From Roseibium sp. HPY-6 (GTDB lineage Bacteria; Pseudomonadota; Alphaproteobacteria; Rhizobiales; Stappiaceae): 64,000 nucleotides of DNA. The notes under the pieces are model-generated. The model ran no database searches, was not told the origin of the DNA, and worked only from the letters and a program-made list of their open reading frames with translations. The position numbers and the translations under genes were made by a program. The stretch is from the NCBI RefSeq assembly GCF_040530035.1, contig NZ_JBEWCD010000003.1, forward strand, positions 186,001-250,000, given 5' to 3'. Below, piece after piece: positions 45,957-55,699 of this stretch; position 1 is the stretch's first letter; the number at the start of each line of letters is the position of its first letter.

Positions 45957-46673
45957 ATGCGTTGTTTATTTCTGATTGCATGCATTTTCAGCCTCGCGGC
46001 CTCTGTATTCCAAACCAGCGCCCAGGAGGCGGTTCAAGAGCCCGTCGAAATCGGCGAAGCAGGTAGCGAATATCTGCGGTCGATCCGTCTGCGCGGGATC
46101 GATTCCGATGTCGCGTACTTCGATCCGACCGCACCGGCGCCGGAACTCGACACACAACAACAGCCCGCGCCGCAAACCAGCGAAACCGAAGTCAGCACGA
46201 GCCAGGTCGGCAGCGCCAGATGGGTCTCCGCGCTTATTGCCGGTCTCGTATTGGCAGGGATTGTATTTGTTGTCTTGCGCTTTGGCGGGAATATTGCGGT
46301 CTCCCTCAACAGGGACGCGGAAAATCCCGGCAGCCAGCGCGGGCCGAACACGCAAAACACGCCAGCCTGGGCTGAAAAACTTGGTTCATTCAACGACATT
46401 CTGCGCATAGAAGACCGACGCCGGGCGCTTGTCCTTCTTACTCAGAAGGTGCTGGCAACCCTTGCCTCCACGAACGGCGTATTGATGCAGCGCAGCTGGA
46501 CGGCCCGCGATACCCTCGGTCACATTCCTCTCGAACAGACCCAGCATACGGTTCTGCGAACATTGGTTTTGAACAGCGAACGTGTCCAGTTCGGCGGCCG
46601 CGATGTCACCGAAGACGAATTCCGGGACCATGTTTCTTCCTGCCAGCAGCTTCTGGGGGCAGGAGGCGCATGA
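45957..46673 (+). CDS. DUF4129-like membrane protein, first gene of MoxR operon
   Basis: 238 residues: a signal peptide (cut near SAQEA), an acidic periplasmic stretch, one membrane helix near 90-112 (VSALIAGLVLAGIVFVVLRF, shortened here to VLAGIVFVV), and a cytosolic C-terminal domain with RALVLLTQKVLA, SWTARDTLG and a final helix. The layout and gene order match DUF4129 proteins in MoxR/DUF58 clusters. Its stop overlaps the DUF4350 start. ATG 45957 preferred; no strong ribosome site is seen. Confidence 0.75.
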   Translation: MRCLFLIACIFSLAASVFQTSAQEAVQEPVEIGEAGSEYLRSIRLRGIDSDVAYFDPTAPAPELDTQQQPAPQTSETEVSTSQVGSARWVSALIAGLVLAGIVFVVLRFGGNIAVSLNRDAENPGSQRGPNTQNTPAWAEKLGSFNDILRIEDRRRALVLLTQKVLATLASTNGVLMQRSWTARDTLGHIPLEQTQHTVLRTLVLNSERVQFGGRDVTEDEFRDHVSSCQQLLGAGGA

Positions 46674-48001
46674 GCACCACATCCTCCGAAACCCGGCCCA
46701 ACGGACCGCGCATCGAATTTCTTATGATTGCCGCCGTCCTTGTCGTGATTGTCGCGGGGCTCTGGTATGTCATGTCACAACGGCAGCAGTCCCTGCGCAG
46801 CTCGCCCGCCGGGCTCGATGGTTTGCAGATCTGGCTGACGTCAAACGACATCACTTCTTATAATTTTGCAGGCGGCTGGCCCATCGATCAGACGACTGTC
46901 GACCTGCTGGTACTGCCTGTTTACGACACGTCTCTGGACGCGGCGCGCACACCGCCTTCAACCAAAGAAGAACTGCTGCTGCAACAGGACGAGTACGACC
47001 TGTCTAGCGACGTTATCCTGACGAAAGCGCGAAGGGTCCCGACCCTCGTCGTGCTGCCAAAATGGAAAAGCGGGATGCGGCTGACCGGCCTCGCACACCC
47101 GGTTCTGCTCAACGACCCGAAACGGATCGAGCGCACTTTGGACGAGATTACGGGCGGTGGCACGCCAGAACTGGTCTATGCGAGAACGCCGTTTACGGAG
47201 TTCAGCTATCAGTCCGGGGACGGAACCCGGCTTCGCGCAAATATTTATGCGGCACAGATGTTCCGCAGCGACGGTTGCACACCGCTGATCGGAAGCTCGG
47301 ACGCGATGATCCTGGGCGAGTGTCCGCTGCCGCGCAGCACCGATCCGGATGATGGTGAACGCGAACGGGTTCTGGTGCTGTCCGACCCGGACCTTTTGAA
47401 CAATCATGGCCTTCGCCTTGGCGACAACGCCCGGATTGCAATTGATGTACTCTCCTCGAACATCGATGAGGGCAACATCGTGATCGACTACAGCAGGGCG
47501 TCATGGCTGCGCGATCCCTTCCAGGAACCGGAACGGGAGCGGACCTGGGCCGACCTCAGCCGCTTTTTCGGACCGCCCTTCCTCATCCTCTGGCTCGGAG
47601 CGGGACTGCTGCTGGCCCTGTTCCTGTGGCGCGCGTCGCTTCGCTATGGACCGATCCTGCGTGACCGTGCCTCTCCGGGCGCCGGAAAGGCGCTTGCCAT
47701 TGAAGCGCGGGCGCGGCTTCTGCGGCTTTCCGGGCAGGACGGGGCACTGGTGCGCGAATATGTTTCCGCGCGGATCTCAGCTGTTGCAGCAACGCTGTTC
47801 GGTCCTGCCCACGCCGGCCACTATGCAAAGGAAGACGAGTTCCTGCGTTTTGCCGACCGTCAACACCCCGGCGAGGCGGCGCGGCTCAGATCAGTCCTCG
47901 CGAATATTCAACAACTGCCGGTCCGCACACACGCGACCGAGGCAATCCATCTGATTGATGAATTTGAACAGGTTTTGGAGCAAATCACTCATGACACTTG
48001 A
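46670..48001 (+). CDS. DUF4350-type membrane protein
   Basis: 443 residues with a membrane helix near 17-35, a periplasmic domain resembling DUF4350 ([11 protein letters not shown] at the start, [31 protein letters not shown], typical of the family), and a second helix near 303-325, then a cytosolic tail. ATGA overlap with the preceding gene and overlap with moxR downstream show translational coupling. Role within the cluster unknown. Confidence 0.82.
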   Translation: MSTTSSETRPNGPRIEFLMIAAVLVVIVAGLWYVMSQRQQSLRSSPAGLDGLQIWLTSNDITSYNFAGGWPIDQTTVDLLVLPVYDTSLDAARTPPSTKEELLLQQDEYDLSSDVILTKARRVPTLVVLPKWKSGMRLTGLAHPVLLNDPKRIERTLDEITGGGTPELVYARTPFTEFSYQSGDGTRLRANIYAAQMFRSDGCTPLIGSSDAMILGECPLPRSTDPDDGERERVLVLSDPDLLNNHGLRLGDNARIAIDVLSSNIDEGNIVIDYSRASWLRDPFQEPERERTWADLSRFFGPPFLILWLGAGLLLALFLWRASLRYGPILRDRASPGAGKALAIEARARLLRLSGQDGALVREYVSARISAVAATLFGPAHAGHYAKEDEFLRFADRQHPGEAARLRSVLANIQQLPVRTHATEAIHLIDEFEQVLEQITHDT

Positions 48002-48947
48002 GGTCCTCCGCCAACGGACAGAAGCCCTGAGGGCCGAAATCGGACGCACGGTTCTCGGCCAGGACGAAATCATAGACCTACTCCTGGTCTCTTTGTTCGC
48101 GCGCGGGCACGTACTGCTCGAAGGGCCTCCCGGCACGGCGAAGACGCTTCTTGCAAGAAGCTTTGCCGCCGCGCTGGACCTGGATTTCGGCCGCATTCAG
48201 TTCACTCCGGATCTGATGCCGGGTGACGTGCTCGGCACCTCCATATTCGATTTTCGCACCAATAATTTCGTCCTGACCAAAGGGCCTGTGTTTTCGCAGG
48301 TGCTTCTGGCGGACGAAATCAACCGTGCCCCGCCAAAAACGCAGGCAGCCCTCCTGCAGGCGATGAACGAACGCACGGTGAGCATCGATGGAACCGACCA
48401 TTCGCTCGGCAGCGAATTCGTCGTTGTGGCCACCCAGAATCCGATTGAACAGCAGGGAACATACCCGCTTCCGGAGGCCCAGCTCGACCGGTTTCTCTTC
48501 AAGCTCGTGATCGACTTTCCGCCTGAGGCGATCGAAATGGCGATCTTGCGCCAGCATGCCGCGCAACCGCTTGAATCCGGCCTTGAGACCGCAGCTCTGT
48601 CCAAGGTTCTTGATGCCGCGGCGCTCGCCGAAACCCGGGCTCTGGTCGACGGGATCATTCTGAAAGACGACATTCTCGCCTACATTCTCCGCCTCGTGCG
48701 GGCAACACGCGAAAACTCGGAAATCGCCTTTGGTGCATCGACACGTGCGGCCGACGCTCTTGTGAGTGCGACACGGGCGACAGCGGCGCTCAATGGCCGG
48801 GATTTTGCCATTCCGGACGACGTCAAGAGACTGTTTGTTCCTGCGCTCCGGCACCGGATCGTACTTGGTCCGGCTGCGGAAATCGAAGGACGCAGTTCAG
48901 ACCAGGTCCTGGAAAACATCCTCAACCAGATCGAGGCCCCACGCTGA
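47991..48947 (+). CDS. MoxR-family AAA+ ATPase
   Basis: 318 residues. Walker A GPPGTAKT near residue 44, Walker B VLLADEIN near 106, sensor 1 VATQNP near 150, arginine-finger region EAQLDRF and C-terminal lid. MoxR ATPases act as chaperones for maturation of membrane or metal-containing complexes, usually with DUF58/VWA partner proteins; the next gene is DUF58. Start ATG 47991 lies 11 bases inside the DUF4350 gene. Confidence 0.93.
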   Translation: MTLEVLRQRTEALRAEIGRTVLGQDEIIDLLLVSLFARGHVLLEGPPGTAKTLLARSFAAALDLDFGRIQFTPDLMPGDVLGTSIFDFRTNNFVLTKGPVFSQVLLADEINRAPPKTQAALLQAMNERTVSIDGTDHSLGSEFVVVATQNPIEQQGTYPLPEAQLDRFLFKLVIDFPPEAIEMAILRQHAAQPLESGLETAALSKVLDAAALAETRALVDGIILKDDILAYILRLVRATRENSEIAFGASTRAADALVSATRATAALNGRDFAIPDDVKRLFVPALRHRIVLGPAAEIEGRSSDQVLENILNQIEAPR

Positions 48948-50242
48948 TCCGTCCGTCCAAAAGACTGCTGGTTTTCGCCTCCGGCACGCTCCTGGTTTCT
49001 TTGATCATGATCGTTGCCAGCACGGCCCTGCGTGACCTTGCGATCCTGCCTTGGCTCCTCCTTGGCCTTTTGATTGCCTTCGATATGGCGACTTCCCTTC
49101 GGCGTCCGAGGTATCTTTCTTTTGAGGCGCCGCCGGAGATCTTCGTGGGCGAGACCGTGCTGCTCCGCCTCGGCCTCGAAAGCGCGCCTGCCGAACTTCA
49201 CGCAAAGCTCGAATGGCCTGAAGGACTGAGCGGCAAGCACGACATCGCATTTTACCAAGGCGAGAACGGAGGCTTTTCCGCAAGCGTCCCGGTACGTGCC
49301 GTGCGGCGCGGCGTCTGGAGACTGGAGCATCTTTGGCTCTTTTGGGAATCGCGCCTCAGGCTGCTCGAGTTCGTTCCTCGCCTTGACCTGGGCGCCGAGC
49401 TGCGCGTTGTGCCCAACATCCGCCAGGTGCAATCCGGTGAAATCACCACGACCGTCATGTCGACACTCTACGGGGTCAAGGAAAACCGGGCCTTGGGAGA
49501 AGGGTCGGAGTTTCATCAGCTTCGCGACTTCGTGCCGGGCATGGACATCAAATCGATCGACTGGAAACGGTCAGCCCGGCGACGGTCGCTTGTCGCGAAG
49601 GAATTGCGCGCGGAACGCAATCATCATGTCATCATCGCGCTCGACAACGGGTATCTGATGCGTGAGGAAATCGGCGGCCTGCCCAAGATCGATCACGCGG
49701 TTACCGCAGGCCTTGCGACGGCCTGGGCCGCGGCCATCGGCGGCGACCTTGTCGGCTACTATTCCTACGACGTGCGACCGCGGACATTTTCAGCACCTGC
49801 GCCGGGACGTACCGCCTTTGCCCGTCTGCGCAACTGGACGGCCGAACTCAACTATGTCAGCCGCGAGACCAACCATACCCTGGCCTTGACGGAGCTGAAC
49901 GCACGCACTCCGAAACGCAGCCTCATCATCGTCTTCACCGACTTCATCGACACGACGTCCGCCGAACTTCTCATCGAGAACATCGGGATTCTCGCCAAAC
50001 GGCACCTCTTGATATTTGTTGCCATTCGCGACCCGGACCTGGAAACGCTGATCGAAACGGCGCCGGACAATCTTGAAGGCGCGGCAACGATTGTGGCTGC
50101 AAACCAGTCCATCAATGAAAGACGGCTGGTTCTGGAGCGGCTTGCACGCATGGGGGTTACCATCGTCGATGCGAAGCCAAATGCCGTTACGGCCCGGTTG
50201 ATTTCAACCTATCTTGAGATCAAGGCGCGGGAGATGATTTGA
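48944..50242 (+). CDS. DUF58 domain membrane protein (probable CTG start)
   Basis: 432 residues if begun at CTG 48944. Two N-terminal membrane helices are followed by an Ig-like region and the DUF58 core with [21 protein letters not shown], then a VWA-like domain ([10 protein letters not shown]). ATG 49007 or TTG 49001 would cut away most of the first helix, while CTG 48944 sits 7 bases after GAGG and overlaps the moxR TGA, the same coupling seen elsewhere in this operon. The family partners MoxR. Confidence 0.85.
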   Translation: MIRPSKRLLVFASGTLLVSLIMIVASTALRDLAILPWLLLGLLIAFDMATSLRRPRYLSFEAPPEIFVGETVLLRLGLESAPAELHAKLEWPEGLSGKHDIAFYQGENGGFSASVPVRAVRRGVWRLEHLWLFWESRLRLLEFVPRLDLGAELRVVPNIRQVQSGEITTTVMSTLYGVKENRALGEGSEFHQLRDFVPGMDIKSIDWKRSARRRSLVAKELRAERNHHVIIALDNGYLMREEIGGLPKIDHAVTAGLATAWAAAIGGDLVGYYSYDVRPRTFSAPAPGRTAFARLRNWTAELNYVSRETNHTLALTELNARTPKRSLIIVFTDFIDTTSAELLIENIGILAKRHLLIFVAIRDPDLETLIETAPDNLEGAATIVAANQSINERRLVLERLARMGVTIVDAKPNAVTARLISTYLEIKAREMI

Positions 50243-51240
50243 TGAAAGATCAGGATCTCATGCGTTCCGCGCGCTTTCGAAAGGAAAGGGAGGCCGACTG
50301 GCAACGCCTGGAAAAACTGGTCCTAGCTGCTGAAAGCCGCGGGCTGCAGCACATGGACTTCGCCGAAGCCCGGGACCTGGCATCGCTTTACCGGCAGGCG
50401 ACCACATCGCTTTCGATTGCACGGGAAATCTCGCTCGACAAGGCCCTGCTCGGCTATCTCGAGGCGCTCACCTCCCGCGCCTACCTCTGTGTCTATGCAC
50501 CTCAGGAACGGCTCGGCGGCCTGTTTCAGAAGTTCTTTGCCTACAGCGCGCCCCGGGCCATGAGACGGTCTTGGTTCTTCATTCTGCTCGGTTTCTTGTG
50601 TATGGGACTGGGCGCGCTGTCCGGCTATCTGCTCTATTTTGAAAGCGCGGACTGGTTTTACGTCTTCATGCCCGCGGAACTTGCCGGCGGGCGTGGTCCG
50701 GACGCGACATACGAGGCACTGCGATCGGTGATCTATGACGAGAACCCGGACTCATCGGGTCTCGGGGCCTTCGCCACCTATCTGTTCTCCCATAATACGC
50801 GTATTGCAATATTCGTGTTCGGGCTCGGTGTCTTTGCCTGCGCACCCGCGATCCTGCTGACGTTTTACAACGGACTGATGCTCGGAGCTTTTTTCGCACT
50901 GCATGTCGACCGCGGACTTGGACCCGACATTGCCGGCTGGCTCTCGATCCATGGTGTCACGGAACTCTCGGCAATTTGCATTGCGTGCGCTGGTGGAATT
51001 CAACTCGGCGCGGCTCTCTTGTTTCCTGGGGATCTTTCGAGGGTCGCATCGCTGCGACGGGCCGGGCGGGATGCCTTGAAACTCGCCCTTGTCGCTGCGC
51101 TGATGCTGCTCGTGGCGGCCTTTCTGGAAGGATTTGGCCGGCAGCTGGTTCAGGATATGTACATGCGGTTTATCATCGGCTGGGGCATTGGCGCCCTGTG
51201 GCTGATCTGGTTCTTGTTCGCGGGACGGGAACAAAAATGA
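50242..51240 (+). CDS. SpoIIM/Stage II sporulation M-like membrane protein
   Basis: 332 residues; ATG overlaps the DUF58 stop by one base. The N-terminal soluble part has LEKLVLAAESRG and LASLYRQATTSLSIA. About five membrane helices follow; NTRIAIFVFGLGVFACAPAILLTFYNGLMLG (core: FYNGLMLGAF) and SIHGVTELSAICIA are signatures of the SpoIIM family. In non-sporulating bacteria it travels with MoxR/DUF58 and RDD proteins. Role in envelope integrity is inferred. Confidence 0.88.
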   Translation: MKDQDLMRSARFRKEREADWQRLEKLVLAAESRGLQHMDFAEARDLASLYRQATTSLSIAREISLDKALLGYLEALTSRAYLCVYAPQERLGGLFQKFFAYSAPRAMRRSWFFILLGFLCMGLGALSGYLLYFESADWFYVFMPAELAGGRGPDATYEALRSVIYDENPDSSGLGAFATYLFSHNTRIAIFVFGLGVFACAPAILLTFYNGLMLGAFFALHVDRGLGPDIAGWLSIHGVTELSAICIACAGGIQLGAALLFPGDLSRVASLRRAGRDALKLALVAALMLLVAAFLEGFGRQLVQDMYMRFIIGWGIGALWLIWFLFAGREQK

Positions 51241-52157
51241 AACTGCGTCTTCGCAAAAAGCAGAAACAGGATCGGCCCTCGCGGAACCAGCTCATGCCGC
51301 CGGAGGGCGTCCCGCTCACCATGCAGATCGCCGGTGTCGGTGTCCGGTTGGGTGCGCAGATAACCGATATCGTGATCACGACAATCGCGCTGGTCGCCAT
51401 CATGATCCTGCTCTCGGCCCTGAACATCACTGGCCCGCAGACGATTGTCGCTATCGGCGCTCTGTTGTTCTTTCTGATCCGCGTTCCCTATTACATTCTC
51501 GCCGAACTCATCTGGAACGGTCAGACGCTCGGCAAGCGCATCCTGAAGATCAAGGTCGTCTCCCATGACGGTGGCCCGCTGACGACCCACGCGCTTGTTC
51601 TGCGAAACATGATGAAGGAGGCGGAGGTCTTTCTGCCGGGAACGCTGGTGCTTATGCTCGATGCATCTTCACCATTTGCTTCGCTCGCCGCCTTCGCGTG
51701 GATTTTGGTCTGCCTGCTGGTGCCCATATTCGATCGCTACCGAAGACGCCTGGGCGACATGATGGCCGGCACCCATGTCATTCACATGCCGGTTCCCGTG
51801 CTGCTGAAAGACCTGGCAAGCGAACCGCGCACGATGTCCCAGGACAAAAAGGAGTTCGTCTTTTTGTCTCATCAGCTCGATCACTACGGTGCGTTCGAGT
51901 TACAGACGCTCGAGGGACTGCTGAGGGCTCAAAGCACGCGCCCCACCGGCGGGGATACAGAAAGAAACAAGACGATCGAAGCAATTGTCGAAAAGATCCG
52001 CAAGAAAATCGGCTACGCGAACCCGGTTCCACCTGCAGACCGGCTGCGCTTCCTTCAGGCTTTTTACAAGGCGCAGCGCGAACATCTGGAACAGCGCCAA
52101 TTGTTTGGCGACCGCCGCGCTAACAAGCATTATGCTAACAACGAAGAAGACGCTTAG
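51237..52157 (+). CDS. RDD-family membrane protein with C-terminal extension
   Basis: 306 residues, ATGA overlap with the SpoIIM gene. RDD domain: GVGVRLGAQITDIVI (the R..D pattern), two helices, LAELIWNGQTLGKRILKIKVV and RRLGDMMAGTHVI. It then has an extra soluble region of about 115 residues with KKIGYANPVPPADRLRFLQAF, not usual in RDD proteins. Last gene of the six-gene operon. Confidence 0.88.
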   Translation: MKLRLRKKQKQDRPSRNQLMPPEGVPLTMQIAGVGVRLGAQITDIVITTIALVAIMILLSALNITGPQTIVAIGALLFFLIRVPYYILAELIWNGQTLGKRILKIKVVSHDGGPLTTHALVLRNMMKEAEVFLPGTLVLMLDASSPFASLAAFAWILVCLLVPIFDRYRRRLGDMMAGTHVIHMPVPVLLKDLASEPRTMSQDKKEFVFLSHQLDHYGAFELQTLEGLLRAQSTRPTGGDTERNKTIEAIVEKIRKKIGYANPVPPADRLRFLQAFYKAQREHLEQRQLFGDRRANKHYANNEEDA

Positions 52158-52219
52158 ATAGGTTTCCGGCTGGTATGCCAATGCTCCCCGGTTCAATTGC
52201 ATGAACGTGGAACCTTTTT

Positions 52220-52987
52220 ATGACTGACGCACAGGACAGCGAGCCGAAAATCCCTCTCGGGGTCGGAACCCTGATCGCCGATAGTTTCTCAATCCTTTTC
52301 AGGCACATCATCCCTGTTGTCGTGATCGGCTTCATCCCGAGCCTCTTCGGCGTCCTCCTGGGCGGGTATCTCGTCGGTTTTGAGGCTGTACTGGGTCTTG
52401 AGGAAACAAGCGCCTCGTCCGGTGGCGCGAGTGCTCTCATCAGTCTGATTGACCTGGTCGTCTATTCGATCACTACGGCTTTCATGGTTCAGCTCGCCTA
52501 TGACGCAAAACTCAGGCGACCTGTCAGGATCGGAAAATACATCGGGCCGGCGATGGCAGCGATTTTCCCAATCGCAATTCTAGGCATAGCGGTCGGCCTT
52601 CTCATGGGTCTGGCCGCACTCGCCTTTGTCTTGCCCGGGCTTTGGGTTTATGCCGTTTTCTCCGTCATGGAACCAGCCGTCGTCATCGAACGCCTCGGCT
52701 TCAAAGGACTGGGACGAAGCGAAAAACTCACCAAAGACTATCGCTGGCCGATCGTCGGGGCATTGGTAATCACCTGGATATGCGCGCTTGTCATCATCAT
52801 CATCGCTTTGGTCGTTGCCGACCTTGCGTTGACAAGTGGCATCCTGGCAGTCTCGATCGTCATTTACGCAGCGCTGACCGCGGTCGGAACCGGCCTCATC
52901 AGTATCCTAACCGCGCTTATCTATGCGCGCCTGCGCGAAATCAAGGAAGGAGTAAGCGTCGATGAGATTGCAGCCGTGTTCGATTGA
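52220..52987 (+). CDS. Membrane protein, paralogue 1 of 3
   Basis: 255 residues with about six hydrophobic segments. It shares with the next two genes an N-terminal LGVGTLIADSFSILF motif, a middle YSITTAFMVQLAYDAKLRRP, GLWVYAVFSVMEPAVVIERLG followed by TKDYRWPIVGAL, and a C-terminal LIYARLREIKEGVSVDEIAAVFD (pieces only). I recognise no named family; function unknown, possibly membrane remodelling or transport. Confidence 0.8.
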   Translation: MTDAQDSEPKIPLGVGTLIADSFSILFRHIIPVVVIGFIPSLFGVLLGGYLVGFEAVLGLEETSASSGGASALISLIDLVVYSITTAFMVQLAYDAKLRRPVRIGKYIGPAMAAIFPIAILGIAVGLLMGLAALAFVLPGLWVYAVFSVMEPAVVIERLGFKGLGRSEKLTKDYRWPIVGALVITWICALVIIIIALVVADLALTSGILAVSIVIYAALTAVGTGLISILTALIYARLREIKEGVSVDEIAAVFD

Positions 52988-53133
52988 GCAAAAACGACAT
53001 GATCAACTTAAGAGTTCATTTTGATTTCGGGTTTACCACCATCGCACCTGTCCGTTTGAATTCCTCATCCGGATAACGAGACGGGCATCAGGCGCATTTT
53101 TCGCCTTCAGACTGAATACCGGGGATTTTATTT

Positions 53134-53913
53134 ATGGCAGACATATCGGCAATGCACACGAAGCAACCGCTTGGCGTCACAACGCTGCTGAGCGAGAGTT
53201 TCTCAATTTTCTTCGGAAACTTTTTCAAAGTGTTCCAACTGGCCTTTGGGCCGGCTCTGATCGGCTTGCTCCTTTCAGGTGCGCTGCTTGGCTTTGGCGT
53301 GGTTGCGGGAACGGCGGTTCCGGATATCAGCGGCCCGGGATTCGCGATTGCAATTGTGCTCACCATCCTGATCCAAATCGTTGTTTATGCCGTCACCACG
53401 GCCCTGCTTGTTCAGCTGGCCTATGACGCCAAGCTCAACCGCCAGCCACGACTTGGTAGATATTTCGGACCTGCATTTGCGTCCGTGGTTCCGCTTGTTG
53501 TTCTCAGCTTCATCTCCGGTATCTTGTTCATGATCGGTTTTTCCCTGCTCATCGTTCCAGGCCTCTGGATTTACGCTGTGTTTTGCGTCCTGGCGCCAGC
53601 CATCGTCATTGAGGGGGCCGGCTTCGGCGGCCTTGGCCGCAGCGCGCGCCTGACCAAGGAATACCGTTGGCCGATCGTTGGCTTAATGGTTCTGTTCCTG
53701 CTGATTCTGATCGGTATCAACATGATCACCGGCTTCGCCATCGGCATTATTTCGGTGCTTGTCGGCAGCGTTGCGCTGGACCTTATCCTGAACGCGATCA
53801 TGTCAACTTTTGGAGCTGGCCTGGCCAGTATCCTCGTCGCACTCATCTACGCGCGTCTGCGCGAGATCAAGGAAGGCGTCAGCGTCGATCAGATCGCGGG
53901 TGTGTTCGACTGA
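53134..53913 (+). CDS. Membrane protein, paralogue 2 of 3
   Basis: 259 residues, same layout as its neighbours: LGVTTLLSESFSIFFGNFF, VTTALLVQLAYDAKLNRQP, GLWIYAVFCVLAPAIVIEGAG, TKEYRWPIVGLM and RLREIKEGVSVDQIAGVFD (short anchors). The hydrophobic parts diverge more than the polar anchors, suggesting an old duplication under selection. It has its own 146-base spacer upstream, so may be independently transcribed. Confidence 0.8.
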   Translation: MADISAMHTKQPLGVTTLLSESFSIFFGNFFKVFQLAFGPALIGLLLSGALLGFGVVAGTAVPDISGPGFAIAIVLTILIQIVVYAVTTALLVQLAYDAKLNRQPRLGRYFGPAFASVVPLVVLSFISGILFMIGFSLLIVPGLWIYAVFCVLAPAIVIEGAGFGGLGRSARLTKEYRWPIVGLMVLFLLILIGINMITGFAIGIISVLVGSVALDLILNAIMSTFGAGLASILVALIYARLREIKEGVSVDQIAGVFD

Positions 53914-53924
53914 TTGGTTGATAC

Positions 53925-53948
53925 AGCGCCGGCATGCCCGCCGGCGCT
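53925..53948 (+). terminator. Hairpin between paralogues 2 and 3
   Basis: Nine-bp perfect stem AGCGCCGGC/GCCGGCGCT with ATGCCC loop, 12 bases after the stop of paralogue 2; no clear T tail. Confidence 0.55.
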
Positions 53949-54072
53949 TGTAGGCAATTCCCATAGGACTTATTGTGCCCAGCCATAAGAAACGATCACG
54001 CCCGCCGAGGCGTGCCAACAGTTCTTAGACATTACTTTTTGAATATTGCTTTTGAATGAATGGAGAATTTGC

Positions 54073-54855
54073 ATGACTGACGCATCCCTTGGCCAACCCA
54101 AGGCGACTCTTGGTGTGGGCTCAATCATCGGCGAGAGTTTTTCGATCCTATTCGGCCACTTTATCAAAGTCATCATCATCGGTTTCGTACCGACACTGAT
54201 CGGTTTCGTGATTTCCGGTTTGCTGACGGGTTTTGACGTTGCCCTGGGCATCGAACCGCAGGAATTTGATGGTCCTGGCAGCGTGATTGCCAGCATCCTG
54301 TCAATCGTCGTCAACATGGTGGTCTATTCCATCACAACAGCTCTGCTGGTCCAGCTCGCCTACGACGCAAAGCTGGCGCGTCCCATCCAGATCGGACGCT
54401 ATATTGGACCGGCGATCAGCGTCGTCGTGCCGCTGGCGATCATGACGATCGCGGTCACCATTGTGGTTGTCATCGGCCTGATGCTTTTCATCGTACCTGG
54501 CATCTGGGTCTACGCGGTATTCGCGGTCATTGCACCAATCGTCGTGATCGAACGCGCCGGATTTGGCGCGATGGCGCGCAGCAGGGCACTCACCAAGGAG
54601 TATCGTTGGCCGATCGTCGGCGCGCTTGTGCTCGCGATTATCCTCTCCATGATCATCAGCTTCGTGGCGCTGTTTATCGTTGGCCTCATCACCGTGCTTG
54701 GCACCGTCGGCCTGATCATCGCTGTCATACTCTTTGCGGCCATCTCCACGCTGGGAGCCGGTTACGTCAGTATCCTGATCGCGCTCATCTATGCGCGGCT
54801 TCGCGAGATCAAGGAAGGCGTGAACGTCGACCAGATTGCATCTGTGTTCGACTGA
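54073..54855 (+). CDS. Membrane protein, paralogue 3 of 3
   Basis: 260 residues from ATG 54073, with GGAGAA upstream. It carries the same anchors as the two preceding genes: LGVGSIIGESFSILFGHF, YSITTALLVQLAYDAKLARP, GIWVYAVFAVIAPIVVIERAG, TKEYRWPIVGAL, and YARLREIKEGVNVDQIASVFD. Closest in anchors to paralogue 1. The gap to ccmA (54856-55036) holds an imperfect CGTCGCC/GGCGGCG hairpin near 54881 but no other gene. Confidence 0.8.
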   Translation: MTDASLGQPKATLGVGSIIGESFSILFGHFIKVIIIGFVPTLIGFVISGLLTGFDVALGIEPQEFDGPGSVIASILSIVVNMVVYSITTALLVQLAYDAKLARPIQIGRYIGPAISVVVPLAIMTIAVTIVVVIGLMLFIVPGIWVYAVFAVIAPIVVIERAGFGAMARSRALTKEYRWPIVGALVLAIILSMIISFVALFIVGLITVLGTVGLIIAVILFAAISTLGAGYVSILIALIYARLREIKEGVNVDQIASVFD

Positions 54856-55036
54856 TATCCGGATGACGGAGCGTCGCCAATTGGCGGCGTTCCTCCCGTC
54901 GATTAACATTCCCGGATCGGCACGACGGTCCGAGCCGTCGCAAGTTTGACCGAGATTAAAGCCGTTGAATTTCCTTGCATGATATCTGCTCTGGGAACTA
55001 ACAAGACCGATATCCAGTTTCCATCGGAGCAGCACC

Positions 55037-55699
55037 CTGAAACTCATCGCCGAAAACCTGACCATCGACCGCGGCGGACGGCGGGTGTTCCAGAATTTGT
55101 CTTTTTCACTGGAACAGGGAACAGCTCTGGTCGTGACAGGCGCCAACGGGATCGGCAAATCGTCGCTTTTGCGCACGCTTGCCGGACTTGTTCCGCTTGC
55201 AGAAGGAACACTGCAGCTCGAAGGCGGTGATCCGGACAAGCTGCCACATGAACAGGCCCACTATTTCGGACATCAGGATGCAGTCAAGGGAGCTTTGTCC
55301 GTTCTGGAGAATCTCGGGTTCTGGCAAAGTTTCACGTCCAGATGCGATGCAAAGGGGTTCAGCTGTACTCCGCAGGCACCAGCGGACGCATTGCAGACAC
55401 TCGGTATCGCACATACCGCGCAATTGCCCGCCGCTTATCTGTCGGCCGGGCAAAAACGCCGGCTATCGCTTGCCCGGCTCCTGGTTACGCCGCGCCCCGT
55501 CTGGTTGATGGACGAACCGACATCGGCGCTCGACAAGGCATCTGAAGGTCAGCTTCTTGGTCTGATGAATGCGCATCTGGCCGCAGGCGGTCTGATCATT
55601 ACCGCCACCCACACAGAACTCGTGCTCGACAGCGTCAAAACACTGCACCTCAAAGCCGTGGAGCCTGTCGAACAGGTTCGCGAGGAGGCATTGTTGTGA
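55037..55699 (+). CDS. ccmA: Haem exporter ATP-binding subunit CcmA (probable CTG start)
   Basis: 220 residues if begun at CTG 55037. ABC ATPase: Walker A GANGIGKSS near residue 37, signature LSAGQKRR near 136, Walker B VWLMDEPTSALD near 157 and the H-loop THTELV. The usual CcmA beginning (KLIAENLTIDRGGRRVF) is encoded before the first GTG at 55085, and no ATG, GTG or TTG lies in frame back to the stop at 54980. GGAG sits 7 bases before CTG 55037, so CTG is the probable start. CcmAB drives release of haem-loaded CcmE. Confidence 0.9.
   Translation: MKLIAENLTIDRGGRRVFQNLSFSLEQGTALVVTGANGIGKSSLLRTLAGLVPLAEGTLQLEGGDPDKLPHEQAHYFGHQDAVKGALSVLENLGFWQSFTSRCDAKGFSCTPQAPADALQTLGIAHTAQLPAAYLSAGQKRRLSLARLLVTPRPVWLMDEPTSALDKASEGQLLGLMNAHLAAGGLIITATHTELVLDSVKTLHLKAVEPVEQVREEALL

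Noticed and set aside
55085..55087. GTG 55085 as the ccmA start
   Set aside because: It would remove the first beta strand (KLIAENLTI) conserved in CcmA, and has no ribosome site at good spacing.
54301..55239. 312-residue leftward frame over paralogue 3 and ccmA
   Set aside because: It is antisense to two supported genes and shows Asp/Arg/His-rich composition typical of shadow frames.
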